A stretch of DNA of 64,000 nt from Bacilli bacterium. Lineage in GTDB: Bacteria; Bacillota_I; Bacilli_A; RF39; UBA660. A program made the position numbers and the translations under genes. This document shows, piece by piece, positions 37,932-46,491 of the stretch. A model generated the notes under the pieces. The model was not told the origin of the DNA. It saw nothing but the letters and a program-made list of their open reading frames with translations, and searched no databases. Numbering within the stretch: position 1 is the stretch's first letter; the number at the start of each line of letters is the position of its first letter. Where the stretch lies: contig JAFQSD010000002.1 of the NCBI GenBank assembly GCA_017409785.1, positions 660,597 to 724,596 of the forward strand. The letters run 5' to 3'.

Positions 37932-38146
37932 TAGGGAAATTTACTTATGAAGAAATTCTTCAGTTTGCTAAAGAATTAGCAGACAATGCAGATATCGTTG
38001 ATAAACTTGCTAAAAAACAAGATGCAGGAATGCTACAAACATTTATCTCTAACGTAGACTGGTATTCTACATTTCTAAAATCAACAGTAGAAATATATAA
38101 AGATGCCGATACCGTATTAAAACCATTAAAAGACAAAATAAAATAA
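37928..38146 (+). CDS. Second small helical protein in the T7SS operon
   Basis: 72 aa, start overlapping the previous stop. Predicted all-helical (FTYEEILQFAKELADNADIVDKLAKK, FISNVDWYSTFLKSTVEIY). The only Trp is in VDWYS, without a WxG. Tight coupling to the 37680 gene suggests a two-protein complex. Ends just before a bidirectional terminator, closing the essC operon. Not recognised. Confidence 0.6.
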   Translation: MIGKFTYEEILQFAKELADNADIVDKLAKKQDAGMLQTFISNVDWYSTFLKSTVEIYKDADTVLKPLKDKIK

Positions 38147-38148
38147 AC

Positions 38149-38177
38149 AAAAGAACTTTCACTACGAAAGTTCTTTT
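38149..38177. terminator. Bidirectional terminator, T7SS operon / SpoIID-like gene
   Basis: Twelve-bp perfect stem AAAAGAACTTTC / GAAAGTTCTTTT with loop ACTAC. The minus-strand stop codon lies in the loop. Confidence 0.92.
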
Positions 38178-39232
38178 ATATATTTATTAATTTTAACTTT
38201 AGGAAAATAGTATTTAATTATATTAGCAAAATCACAGCCATTAAGGGCCATTTCATTTGCCCCATATAAACTAAGACCATATCCATTTCCATAGCCCTTA
38301 CTAATAATTTTTAATTCTTCATTATTAACAATAATATTTATATTCATAGATTTTAATCCAAGTATTCTCTTAATTTCTTCACCAGTATAAACATTCTTAT
38401 CAATACTTAATTTCTTGACGTAATCACGACTATCAACATCCATAATAGTAAAAGTTGAGTCCTTAGAAATATTAAATCCTAATAAATTACTAAGAATATC
38501 ATATTTCCAACTTTTAACTTCTACATAATAAGGAGAACCTAAATCCCAAAGACTTTTAACAGAACTTAAGTAAGGGTAGTCTCTATGGTAAAAAGTCTTA
38601 CCAGTATTTGAATAATGTATAAAAGGCAAAATATAATTATCATTGTAAGTTATAAAGAGGCAATCAGTCTCTTTTATTGCTTTACTAAGTTGTTCTAAGA
38701 TCTCATCGTAATCAACAGTCCATACTAATTTAAAGTACGAAATAGGCTTATATAAAGCAAAGTCATTAAAAGCATCTACAAATTTATCAGTACTCATTTT
38801 ATAAAATGCATAAGTTCTATATAAAATACAAAGTGCTTTAATAACCTCAATATCAATTCCAACTATAGAATTAGTTGCTAAAACACCAAGTAAATATTCT
38901 TTTAAAGGTAATTCAACCATAGAATTATCTTGTAATTTAATAGATACTAAAAAATGTTCATTAGAATAATATAAACTATCTTTTAATATTTCAATAGGAT
39001 TACTTTCTAATGAAATATCTAATGTCTTTACAACAATACCATCAATTACTAAGTAAACTTTCTTACCAGTATAATTAATATTATTATTTCTAATAAAATT
39101 TCTAGCTCTTCTTGCTAAATCATCATCTTTAGAGTTTAAAACTAACTCTCTTGAAAATTCATAATTAATAGATAGGTATAAATATAAAACATCCTCAGTA
39201 CCATTATTTTTAATTTCATATTTATAAAACAT
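38162..39232 (-). CDS. SpoIID/LytB-domain protein with altered catalytic site
   Basis: 356 aa. SpoIID is a lytic transglycosylase acting in engulfment. The SpoIID core is visible: LPLKEYLLGVLATNS, then IKALCILYRTYAFYKMS, SNTGKTFYHRDYPYLSSVKSLWD, and GYGNGYGLSLYGANEMALNG with YYFPKVKI at the end. The catalytic Glu (family pattern ASEMP) is replaced, the alignment giving Asn in ATNSI; several His/Cys of the core are also missing. There is no N-terminal membrane helix. ATG 39232 is used because AGGTG is 6 bases upstream. Likely a non-enzymatic or cytoplasmic relative. Confidence 0.75.
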   Translation of the reverse strand: MFYKYEIKNNGTEDVLYLYLSINYEFSRELVLNSKDDDLARRARNFIRNNNINYTGKKVYLVIDGIVVKTLDISLESNPIEILKDSLYYSNEHFLVSIKLQDNSMVELPLKEYLLGVLATNSIVGIDIEVIKALCILYRTYAFYKMSTDKFVDAFNDFALYKPISYFKLVWTVDYDEILEQLSKAIKETDCLFITYNDNYILPFIHYSNTGKTFYHRDYPYLSSVKSLWDLGSPYYVEVKSWKYDILSNLLGFNISKDSTFTIMDVDSRDYVKKLSIDKNVYTGEEIKRILGLKSMNINIIVNNEELKIISKGYGNGYGLSLYGANEMALNGCDFANIIKYYFPKVKINKYIKELS

Positions 39233-39279
39233 CAGCATCACCTAAAAATAGTATGCGTAAGAGAATAAAAAACAATACA

Positions 39280-39315
39280 AAAAAAGAACTAAAATTCAAA
39301 ATATTTTAGTTCTTT
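39280..39315 (-). terminator. Terminator of the phospholipase C-like gene
   Basis: Thirteen-bp stem AAAGAACTAAAAT / ATTTTAGTTCTTT (39283-39295, 39303-39315); on the minus strand it is followed by a T run. It overlaps the end of the gene. Confidence 0.8.
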
Positions 39316-40260
39316 ATTTAAATTACAATCACGACCAGTAACATAACTAATATTAGTAAATATTTTTTCTAATTCAATATCTTTATTATTAATATAATCA
39401 AAACTAGCACATATTAATACTTTAGCAGTTTTAATAGATTTAACATATAAATCTACAAAAGACTCAGTACTTGTCATATTATAATTAGTTGGATTTCTCC
39501 ACAACGTATGATTAGAATTTAAATAATTATGTTTATCTTCTAACGGAACATGATAACTTATAGCCTCAAATCTAAAAACTCTTTTAGTAGTAAAAGTATC
39601 AACGATCTTATAAAAGAATTTCTTTATCCCATAAGGATCTCTTCTAAATAAGAATAATGAATTTTTCATTTGTTTAAGCGATTTATAGTATATATTTCCC
39701 ATATTTTCTAAACCAAATGTATCATAAAAACTATTATCAATAACATTCTTTAAATTACTTGAAAATTCTCTTGTGTTAAAACAAAATTCATCCATTCTAA
39801 ATTTATAAGGATTTACTTTTTCTCTTCTTTTAACTATATCATTATCAATGAATGTTTCCATAAACTCATGTACATGATTATATTTATAAGTATTTTTTCT
39901 TCTTTTATCAAATATACCAGTTTTATAAATAATATATGGATGAATATTTGAATCTAATACATAATGGCAAATCATACCTGCTAAATAAGAACAAACATCC
40001 ATATCATTAGTTAAATCATTATCTTTAATATAGTTAATTAAATTAACAAAGTAAGCTTGTGTCTCAGTTCTATGAAACTCACCACAGAAATTTCTAATTT
40101 TCTTTCCTGGTAAAATTGAAAATAAATTATAAAACATTAAGGCATCCATACTTTGACCAAACATCTTAATTCTACTGCAATCTATTATATTCTTAATATT
40201 ACTTGGTAAGATATCAAAAACATCTTTTGCAAAATAAGCATGAGTAATCGTTGCGGGCAT
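39289..40260 (-). CDS. Zinc-dependent phospholipase C-like protein
   Basis: 323 aa from an ATG after GAGGGAGGAAG (a longer in-frame start has no site). PATITHAYFAKDVF at the N terminus, MFGQSMDALMFY, CGEFHRTETQAYF, SYLAGMICHYVLDSNIHPYI and VHEFMETFID carry the scattered His/Asp residues typical of the zinc-dependent phospholipase C/S1-P1 nuclease superfamily. No signal peptide, so probably cytoplasmic; such uncharacterised members are common in Firmicutes. Substrate unknown. Confidence 0.75.
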   Translation of the reverse strand: MPATITHAYFAKDVFDILPSNIKNIIDCSRIKMFGQSMDALMFYNLFSILPGKKIRNFCGEFHRTETQAYFVNLINYIKDNDLTNDMDVCSYLAGMICHYVLDSNIHPYIIYKTGIFDKRRKNTYKYNHVHEFMETFIDNDIVKRREKVNPYKFRMDEFCFNTREFSSNLKNVIDNSFYDTFGLENMGNIYYKSLKQMKNSLFLFRRDPYGIKKFFYKIVDTFTTKRVFRFEAISYHVPLEDKHNYLNSNHTLWRNPTNYNMTSTESFVDLYVKSIKTAKVLICASFDYINNKDIELEKIFTNISYVTGRDCNLNKELKYFEF

Positions 40261-40397
40261 TTTACTTCCTCCCTCGTAACATAATATTAAAATACATACC
40301 TTCAAAAAATAAAGGTAATTAAATTATACCATTAAATTCACTAAATTTTCATACTTTTCTATAAATAATATGATATAATTTATACTAGGTGAGAATA

Positions 40398-41348
40398 ATG
40401 ATAGGGAAACAATTTAAAAACTTAGATGAACAAATTGAAATACTTAAACATAGAGGTATGATTATTAATGATGAAGACTATGCAAAAATAGTATTATTAC
40501 GTGAAAATTACTTCTTTTTAAATGGGTATCGCCACTTATTTTTGAAAAGAAGAGAAGATAATGACTATCTAGAAGGAACAACATTTGAAGAATTATATAG
40601 CTTATTCTTATTTGATCGTTCTATTAGAAATGTTTTATTTAAATATTTACTTGTAATTGAAAATAACTTAAAGTCTATTACATCATATCAATTATCTAAG
40701 AAGTATGGATATCGTGAACGTGATTATTTAAAACCAAAAAACTTTACACAACATCCAGATAAGCAACGTCAGTTAAATGACTTATTAAAGAAAATGAAAA
40801 GACAAATTCGTGTAAATGGTTCACAACATACTGCTACATTACACTATGTTTCAAACTATGGATATATTCCACTATGGATCTTAGTTAAAGTATTATCATT
40901 TGGTATTGTAAGTGAAATGTACTCTGTCTTAAAAGCAGAAGATCAAAGAGATATTGCTAGAACATACGGTATAGAACCAGATGACTTTCAAACATACTTA
41001 CCAATTTTAGCTAATTATCGTAATTTATGTGCTCATGAAGATATTCTTTTTGAAAATAAGACTCAAAAAGCTATAGATGACACAATTTATCATAAAATTT
41101 TAGATATTCCTAAATCAGAAGGAGAATATATTTATGGTAAGCATGATCTATTTGCCCTAGTAATAATTATGAAACAAATGCTACAAACCGAGGAATTCAA
41201 AAATATGACTATGGAATTAGAAAATATTATTCAAACATTGAATTACAACTTACATACAATAAAAATAGAAAAAGTATTCAATCGTATGGGATTCCCAATG
41301 AACTGGAAAGAGTTATCAAAAATTGAAAGGAGTTCGGATACAGAGTGA
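40398..41348 (+). CDS. Abi_2-family (AbiD/AbiF) HEPN protein
   Basis: 316 aa from ATG 40398 (AGGTGAG 5 bases upstream). Helical throughout; the HEPN RNase-type motif RNLCAHED (R-x4-H) sits at about residues 211-218, with the family opening FKNLDEQIEILKHRGMIINDEDYAKIVLLREN in two parts, YRHLFLKRRED after it. This family includes abortive-infection RNases of Lactococcus and shares the fold with Cas13 relatives. The stop overlaps the GTG of htrA (GTGA), so the two genes are translationally coupled. Confidence 0.85.
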   Translation: MIGKQFKNLDEQIEILKHRGMIINDEDYAKIVLLRENYFFLNGYRHLFLKRREDNDYLEGTTFEELYSLFLFDRSIRNVLFKYLLVIENNLKSITSYQLSKKYGYRERDYLKPKNFTQHPDKQRQLNDLLKKMKRQIRVNGSQHTATLHYVSNYGYIPLWILVKVLSFGIVSEMYSVLKAEDQRDIARTYGIEPDDFQTYLPILANYRNLCAHEDILFENKTQKAIDDTIYHKILDIPKSEGEYIYGKHDLFALVIIMKQMLQTEEFKNMTMELENIIQTLNYNLHTIKIEKVFNRMGFPMNWKELSKIERSSDTE

Positions 41349-42466
41349 AGAAAAAGCATGAAACCTTAAAAATGATGTTTATCGTTACTTTTTCCTTCGT
41401 AATAGGAGGAGTAGTAATGTTTGCCTTACTAAAATGGACACCAATTATTAGTGAAGTTTTAGGAACATCCGGTGGAGGAACAATTGTAACTAAAAATGAA
41501 ACACAAGTTTATGAGAAAGGTTCTTTAGCTGCCTCAGTAGAGAAAATATATGATGCTACTGCACTAGTAAGAACTTACAAAAAAGAACAAGTTGCTTCAA
41601 CTGGAACTGCATTTGTCTACAAAGCAGATGATAAATATGGATATTTATTAACAAACAATCATGTCGTTGCTGATGGAGATAAAATTTCTGTTGTAATGTC
41701 AAATGATGAAGAAGTAGAAGGTACAGTTTTAGGTGGAGATGAATATTTAGATTTAGCAGTAATTCGTATTGCTAGAGAAAAAGTATCATTAATTGCTAAT
41801 ATTGGTAGTAGTGAAAATATGAAATTAGGAGATACTGTTTTCACAGTAGGCTCTCCAATGGGATATGACTATCGTGGAAGTGTTACTTCAGGTATTCTTT
41901 CAGGAAAAGATAGAATGGTTTCAGTAAGCGTATCAAATTCATTAGGAAATGATTGGGTAATGCGTGTACTACAATTAGATGCTTCAATTAACCCAGGTAA
42001 TAGTGGTGGACCACTTCTAAATGTAAATGGAGAAGTAATTGGAATATGCTCTCTAAAACTAGTTGATGATGAAATAGAAGGAATGGGATTTGCGATTCCA
42101 ATTGAATATGCTATGAGTCATGTTGAAACACTAGAAGCAGGTAAAACAATCGAATGGCCATTATTAGGAATAGAAATGGCAAATGTAACAGATACATCAT
42201 TACTATATAGAAATAGAATTATCTTAGATGAAGATATAAAACAAGGTGTTGTTGTTATAAGTGCTGTAGACGGTTCTGGTGCTAAAGCAGCAGGATTAGA
42301 AAAAGGCGATGTAATTATAAAATTAGCTGGTAAAGAAGTTAAGGACTATGCTTATTTAAGATATGAATTGTATCAACATCAAGCAGGAGATACCGTTGAA
42401 ATTGTCTATATAAGAGACGGTAAAGAAAAAACAACAAAAGTTAAACTAGGTAAAAGTTCTGAATAA
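41345..42466 (+). CDS. htrA: HtrA/DegP-type serine protease
   Basis: 373 aa, GTG start with AAAGGAG 10 bases upstream, overlapping the Abi_2 stop. One N-terminal membrane helix (about 10-32), then a trypsin-like domain with catalytic His in LLTNNHVVADG, Asp in YLDLAVIRIA and Ser in NPGNSGGPLL, then one PDZ domain (about 285-370, VVVISAVDGSGAKAAGLEKGDVII). Membrane-anchored quality-control protease facing outward. The link to an Abi_2 protein is unusual. Confidence 0.95.
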   Translation: MKKKHETLKMMFIVTFSFVIGGVVMFALLKWTPIISEVLGTSGGGTIVTKNETQVYEKGSLAASVEKIYDATALVRTYKKEQVASTGTAFVYKADDKYGYLLTNNHVVADGDKISVVMSNDEEVEGTVLGGDEYLDLAVIRIAREKVSLIANIGSSENMKLGDTVFTVGSPMGYDYRGSVTSGILSGKDRMVSVSVSNSLGNDWVMRVLQLDASINPGNSGGPLLNVNGEVIGICSLKLVDDEIEGMGFAIPIEYAMSHVETLEAGKTIEWPLLGIEMANVTDTSLLYRNRIILDEDIKQGVVVISAVDGSGAKAAGLEKGDVIIKLAGKEVKDYAYLRYELYQHQAGDTVEIVYIRDGKEKTTKVKLGKSSE

Positions 42467-42480
42467 CAGAACTTTTTTCT
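42452..42480 (+). terminator. Terminator after htrA
   Basis: AAAAGTTCTG (42452-42461), loop AATAA, CAGAACTTTT, then T's; overlaps the stop codon. Confidence 0.88.
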
Positions 42481-42538
42481 TTATTTATAAAGTATAATAT
42501 GATATAATATGTCCACAGAAGAAAAGGAGTGAGGAAAA

Positions 42539-43474
42539 ATGTTAAAGATATTTAAAACTAATTCAGTTGACAAGGCACTTAAAAAAATAAAAAAACCAAC
42601 AGTTGATTGTTGGATGGAACTCACTACCCCGACAAACGACGAAATCGACAAAGTAGTTGCTAAAACACTTGTGGATAAAGACTTAATTACTAAGATGCTA
42701 GACGTAGAAGAGTTACCACGTATCGAAAGAAGTGGAAATTCAACACTTGTAGTTGTCGATACACCATATCTTGATGAAGACCATCAATATACAACTATAC
42801 CATTAGGTATTATTATAAGTGAAAATAATTATGTAATTACAGTATCACCAAAGAAAACAACAATCTTAAATGCATTTAAACAAGATAAAGTAAAAAACTT
42901 TAGAACTGCTAAGAAAACAAGATTTTTAATTCAAATTCTACTTCATACAGCAGCAACATATCTACGAGTATTAAAACAAGTAAGTAGAGATATTGATTTA
43001 AAAGAAGAAGAATTAAAAAAATCTACTAAAAATAAAGATTTAGTAGATATGTTAGAAATTGAAAAGACACTAGTTTACTTCATGACATCATTAAAATCAA
43101 ATGACGTTGTTTTAGGTAAACTGGCTAAAGGAAACGTTTTACCATTATATGAAAATGATGGCGAACTTTTAGAAGATGCAATCATTGAGTATAAACAAGC
43201 GATGGAAATGACTACAATTTATAAAGATATCTTATTATCAATAAAAGATACCTACTCAACAGTAGTATCAAACAACTTAAATATTGCAATGAAATTTCTA
43301 GCAGCAGCAACAATTGTATTATCAATTCCAACTATGATTTCATCATTCTTAGGAATGAATATCGATTTAGGAAAAATAACAACTATGGAAAACGCTTTTC
43401 CAATTGTAATTATTATTTCACTAATAACATCACTAGTAGTAGCCTTCTTATTAAAGAAAAAAGATATGTTTTAA
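42539..43474 (+). CDS. corA: CorA-family magnesium transporter
   Basis: 311 aa. N-terminal cytoplasmic alpha/beta domain, long helix about 140-240, then two C-terminal membrane helices. The selectivity motif GMN is in SSFLGMNIDLG at about 277, followed by the second helix and a Lys-rich end. Pentameric Mg2+/metal channel family. A TATAAT lies before the AGGAG ribosome site. Confidence 0.93.
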   Translation: MLKIFKTNSVDKALKKIKKPTVDCWMELTTPTNDEIDKVVAKTLVDKDLITKMLDVEELPRIERSGNSTLVVVDTPYLDEDHQYTTIPLGIIISENNYVITVSPKKTTILNAFKQDKVKNFRTAKKTRFLIQILLHTAATYLRVLKQVSRDIDLKEEELKKSTKNKDLVDMLEIEKTLVYFMTSLKSNDVVLGKLAKGNVLPLYENDGELLEDAIIEYKQAMEMTTIYKDILLSIKDTYSTVVSNNLNIAMKFLAAATIVLSIPTMISSFLGMNIDLGKITTMENAFPIVIIISLITSLVVAFLLKKKDMF

Positions 43475-43479
43475 AATCA

Positions 43480-43505
43480 GATTATACATTTTTGTATAAT
43501 CTTTT
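43480..43505 (+). terminator. Terminator after corA
   Basis: GATTATACA / TGTATAATC perfect 9-bp stem, TTTT loop, then T's. The next promoter TATAAT is at 43510-43515. Confidence 0.8.
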
Positions 43506-43534
43506 ATGTTATAATGAAGAAAATAGGAGGTCAT

Positions 43535-44029
43535 ATGGAATTATTAGATATTTATGATTCAACAGGTCTACCAACAGGAAAAACAATCGTCAGAGGCGAT
43601 AAAAATACCATTTTAGGGGATAATGAACATATCGCAGTAGGAGTAATCTTTATAGAAAATAGTAAAGGAGAATTTCTAATTCAAAAGACATCGATTGAAA
43701 AAGGAGGAGAATTTTCTTCCACAGGGGGACATATAACACATAATGAAACTCCACTAAGTTCAATTAAAAGAGAAGTAGAAGAAGAATTAGGTATAAATAT
43801 TGATAATGAAAATATTCAAGAATTAGGATTTATGTTATATGATAAACCACTAAGATATATGTTTTATCTAAAAAAAGATATAGATTTAAAAAATATAAAA
43901 CTCCAACAAGAAGAAGTTGAATACGTTAAATATATGACTATCGAAGAAATTAACAACTTAATAGAAACAAATCAAATAACTAAGTCCCATGGAATATTAT
44001 TTAAAGAAGTGTTAAAGAGAATAAAGTAG
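43535..44029 (+). CDS. Nudix hydrolase
   Basis: 164 aa from ATG 43535 (AGGAGGTC upstream). Nudix box complete: G-x5-E-x7-REVEEELGI starting at GGHITHNETP (about residues 64-86). The N-terminal segment ELLDIYDSTGLPTGKTIVRG resembles the IDI-like/YfcD subgroup of Nudix proteins. Substrate not predictable. Followed 8 bases later by a GNAT gene, probable operon. Confidence 0.9.
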   Translation: MELLDIYDSTGLPTGKTIVRGDKNTILGDNEHIAVGVIFIENSKGEFLIQKTSIEKGGEFSSTGGHITHNETPLSSIKREVEEELGINIDNENIQELGFMLYDKPLRYMFYLKKDIDLKNIKLQQEEVEYVKYMTIEEINNLIETNQITKSHGILFKEVLKRIK

Positions 44030-44037
44030 GAATGTGT

Positions 44038-44571
44038 ATGAAAAATAAATTATTTATTGAAAAATTACCCATAGAAACAGAAAGATTACTTATAAAGAAA
44101 ACAACAAAAGAAGATATAGAATTACTTTTAAAACTAGATAAACAAGAAACTACACAAAAATTTCTAGGTGGTATAAAAAACAAATCAAAAGAAGAAAGAC
44201 TAGAATTTTTAAATAAAAAAGAACAAAAATTTAAACAAGGAATAGCTTCATCATTAACGGTATATCTAAAAGAATCTAATATTCCAATTGGCTTTGTAGG
44301 AGCCAAAATATCAGAAGAGAATAACTCATCAGAAATATCATATATCTTTGATGAAGATTATACTAAGAAAGGTTATTGTACTGAAACAATGCTAAAAGTA
44401 ATTGAAATATGTTTTGACAAGGTAGGTTTATCAAAGATATATGCAGATACTGTGGAAAAAAACGAAAGTTCAAAAAAAGTATTATTAAGACTTGGCTTTA
44501 GTCACGTTGGAACAAAAATAGAAAATGATACAGTATTTGATGAATACGAACTATATAATAAAAATAAATAA
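44038..44571 (+). CDS. GNAT acetyltransferase, RimJ/RimL-like
   Basis: 177 aa from ATG 44038 (AGG 7 bases upstream). IETERLLIKKTTKEDIELLL start, ISYIFDEDYTKKGYCTETMLKVIEICFDKVGLSKIYADT (in two known motifs: acetyl-CoA loop TKKGYCTE and strand-helix), ENESSKKVLLRLGFSHVG ending. Transfers acetyl to an amine; substrate unknown. Confidence 0.9.
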   Translation: MKNKLFIEKLPIETERLLIKKTTKEDIELLLKLDKQETTQKFLGGIKNKSKEERLEFLNKKEQKFKQGIASSLTVYLKESNIPIGFVGAKISEENNSSEISYIFDEDYTKKGYCTETMLKVIEICFDKVGLSKIYADTVEKNESSKKVLLRLGFSHVGTKIENDTVFDEYELYNKNK

Positions 44572-44574
44572 AAC

Positions 44575-44605
44575 AAAATTTACAAATTATTTGTAAATTT
44601 TTTTG
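44575..44605 (+). terminator. Terminator after the GNAT gene
   Basis: AAAATTTACAAA / TTTGTAAATTTT 12-bp perfect stem, TTA loop, T's after. Confidence 0.85.
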
Positions 44606-44670
44606 TAATATAATTAAAAAAATTAGTCTTATAAATATAATTTGATATAATAAAATCAAGGGTGATAATA

Positions 44671-46089
44671 ATGTCAGTAGAGATGAGAAAAATACTAGAT
44701 AAATTTTTCTTACCATTCTTTTATGGTATATGTATATTAGGAGTAATAGTTGCAGCTTTCTTTTTTATGAATGTAAAAAGACAACAAAAAGAAGCTTTGC
44801 TTGCTTATGAAAAAAACTTAAATATTAATGGTACAAATGAAACATTAAGATTAGAGTCATCAGAAGGATTTAATAGTGAGGATTTACTATATTCATCTTC
44901 AGATGAATCTATAATTAAAGTTGATGAATCAGGAAATTTAATTTCTGTAGGAGAAGGTAGTGCCGTTCTTACTATTACAACAAAGGATCAAAAACAAACT
45001 CAAGCATTAGTAGTAAATGTAGGCCCTGATGCGATCAAAGAATATCTTGAAGATAATCCAAAAGATAACAAAGAAACTGCAAAAACAAAGCCTGTAGATA
45101 AATCATTACCTGAAGTGCAAGATGACAATAAAGCAACAAAAATTAAACCAAAAAGTATAACATTAGATAAAACAGATTTAACTTTTAACTTAAACACTGG
45201 TACAAAAACAGCTGCTATTAAGGCTACCATTTTACCAAAAACTGCAACAGATAAAAGAGTTACATGGTCAAGTAGTGATTCAAATATAGCAACTGTAACA
45301 GATGGTGTTATTACTGCCAAGAAGCCTGGAACAGTAACAATAACTGCTTCAACAAGTAATAATGAAGTTACTGCCACTGCAAAAGTAACAGTTACAAAAA
45401 GAGTGGTAATTATTATTGGAGCATCACAAGTAACTAGAATGGCTGATTATAAAACAAGTTATTCATCAAAAACAGTCACATATAAAACTGGAGACGGAAC
45501 ACTAGTATATGTAAATAAAAGTGGTTCTGGAATAGATTATCAAACAACTGATGGCTTTACTCAAGCCAAAAAGAAAATAGAGGAATATAGTCTTGCTAAA
45601 GCAGAAACAAAATTTGATATATTCTTCCCATTATCAGGAAATACAATTAAAGATTTTACTTGTGATGATATTTCTACAAGCAATCAAAATATTATTAATT
45701 ATGCAACTAATTATAATAATGCAATTGCTGAATTAAAAAATAGTGGATACAATGTTCAAGGATATGTAGTATCCATGCATCCAGTAAAACCAACTCAAGC
45801 AACTAATAATAAAACAGTAACTAATCAAAATAAAAATGCTTGTACAAAAGGGTATCGATCAAATTGGAAGTATTTCCAATTTAATAAAGCTATGAAATCA
45901 ATTGTAGAAAATAATTATCAAGCAAATCTACAATATGAATCATTATTTATAAAAATTATGGAAACAAATAATAATAAAAAGAATTTCTCATACAAGATAA
46001 TTTATAATACAACAGATGGAGTACATTGGGATAAAGACACAACAAACACATATGTAGATATGATGTTAAATTATAGTGGAAATTTATAG
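44671..46089 (+). CDS. Surface protein with Big2 domains and an SGNH-like domain
   Basis: 472 aa from ATG 44671. N-terminal membrane helix about 10-33. Two bacterial Ig-like (Big2) domains: a divergent one (about 45-115, ending LISVGEGSAVLTITT) and a clear one (about 155-240, WSSSDSNIATVTDGVITAKKPGTVTIT in two parts). C-terminal domain (about 244-472) opens VVIIIGASQVTRM, where Ser would be the SGNH nucleophile, and ends with TDGVHWDKDTTNTYVDMM, holding the DxxH pair. This looks like an anchored SGNH esterase acting on wall or glycan; the reaction is inferred. Confidence 0.75.
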   Translation: MSVEMRKILDKFFLPFFYGICILGVIVAAFFFMNVKRQQKEALLAYEKNLNINGTNETLRLESSEGFNSEDLLYSSSDESIIKVDESGNLISVGEGSAVLTITTKDQKQTQALVVNVGPDAIKEYLEDNPKDNKETAKTKPVDKSLPEVQDDNKATKIKPKSITLDKTDLTFNLNTGTKTAAIKATILPKTATDKRVTWSSSDSNIATVTDGVITAKKPGTVTITASTSNNEVTATAKVTVTKRVVIIIGASQVTRMADYKTSYSSKTVTYKTGDGTLVYVNKSGSGIDYQTTDGFTQAKKKIEEYSLAKAETKFDIFFPLSGNTIKDFTCDDISTSNQNIINYATNYNNAIAELKNSGYNVQGYVVSMHPVKPTQATNNKTVTNQNKNACTKGYRSNWKYFQFNKAMKSIVENNYQANLQYESLFIKIMETNNNKKNFSYKIIYNTTDGVHWDKDTTNTYVDMMLNYSGNL

Positions 46090-46098
46090 GAGGTTTGT

Positions 46099-46371
46099 AT
46101 GGAACAAGAAAAAGATTTCGAACAATATTTAGGTGGTGCACCTAAAGCTGTAGTAAAGGAGTTTCCGAAAGTTGGAGAATTATCAGAAGATGACTTAGAT
46201 TTTCCAATGGCAGGATATACAAGTACAACAGTAGCATCGGATTATCAATTTAATGATTTACAAAAAGAATCAGTTTTCAGAGAACAATCAGTTGCTGATG
46301 AAAAAGCTAGAATGTTGGCAGAACTAGACCAAGCTGCACAACAAGAAACATCAAATAAACATACTATGTAA
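46099..46371 (+). CDS. Small acidic hypothetical protein
   Basis: 90 aa, 9 bases after the surface protein gene with AGGAGGT upstream. Acidic, no membrane helix, no known motif (central stretch ELSEDDLDFPMAGYTSTTVASD; helical Ala/Gln-rich end). Probably in the same transcript as the Big2/SGNH gene. Unknown. Confidence 0.6.
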   Translation: MEQEKDFEQYLGGAPKAVVKEFPKVGELSEDDLDFPMAGYTSTTVASDYQFNDLQKESVFREQSVADEKARMLAELDQAAQQETSNKHTM

Positions 46372-46372
46372 T

Positions 46373-46398
46373 AAAAAGAACCATTTTGGTTCTTTTTT
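46373..46398 (+). terminator. Terminator before the split amidase gene
   Basis: AAAAAGAACCA / TGGTTCTTTTT with TTT loop. It isolates the amidase gene as its own unit. Confidence 0.9.
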
Positions 46399-46464
46399 CA
46401 TACCTTAATATAGGTGATTAATATGAATAATGATAATAACACAAAAGTAATTGTAGATGCTGGT

Positions 46465-46469
46465 CATGG
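46465..46469 (+). other. attL core
   Basis: CATGG, identical to the copy at 55267-55271. To the left is amidase coding sequence (GATGCTGGT), to the right the element. Removing one core and everything between restores the gene frame. Confidence 0.8.
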
Positions 46470-46478
46470 GAGATACTG

Positions 46479-46491
46479 TTATTCTACACAA
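46479..46491 (+). repeat. Left inverted arm of the attachment site
   Basis: TTATTCTACACAA, exact reverse complement of 55242-55254. Nine bases inside the left core. Confidence 0.85.

Noticed and set aside
37680-38146. WXG100 (EsxA-like) substrates
   Set aside because: Neither small protein has a WxG motif or the normal length of about 100 residues; only size and position fit.
43487-43515. Tandem promoter between corA and the Nudix gene
   Set aside because: The first TATAAT-like sequence is the arm of a perfect 9-bp terminator; only the TATAAT at 43510 is likely used.
44000-44306. Minus-strand frame of about 100 residues inside the GNAT gene
   Set aside because: Antisense shadow of a clear coding sequence with no ribosome site. 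Similar shadows in many other genes were also left out.
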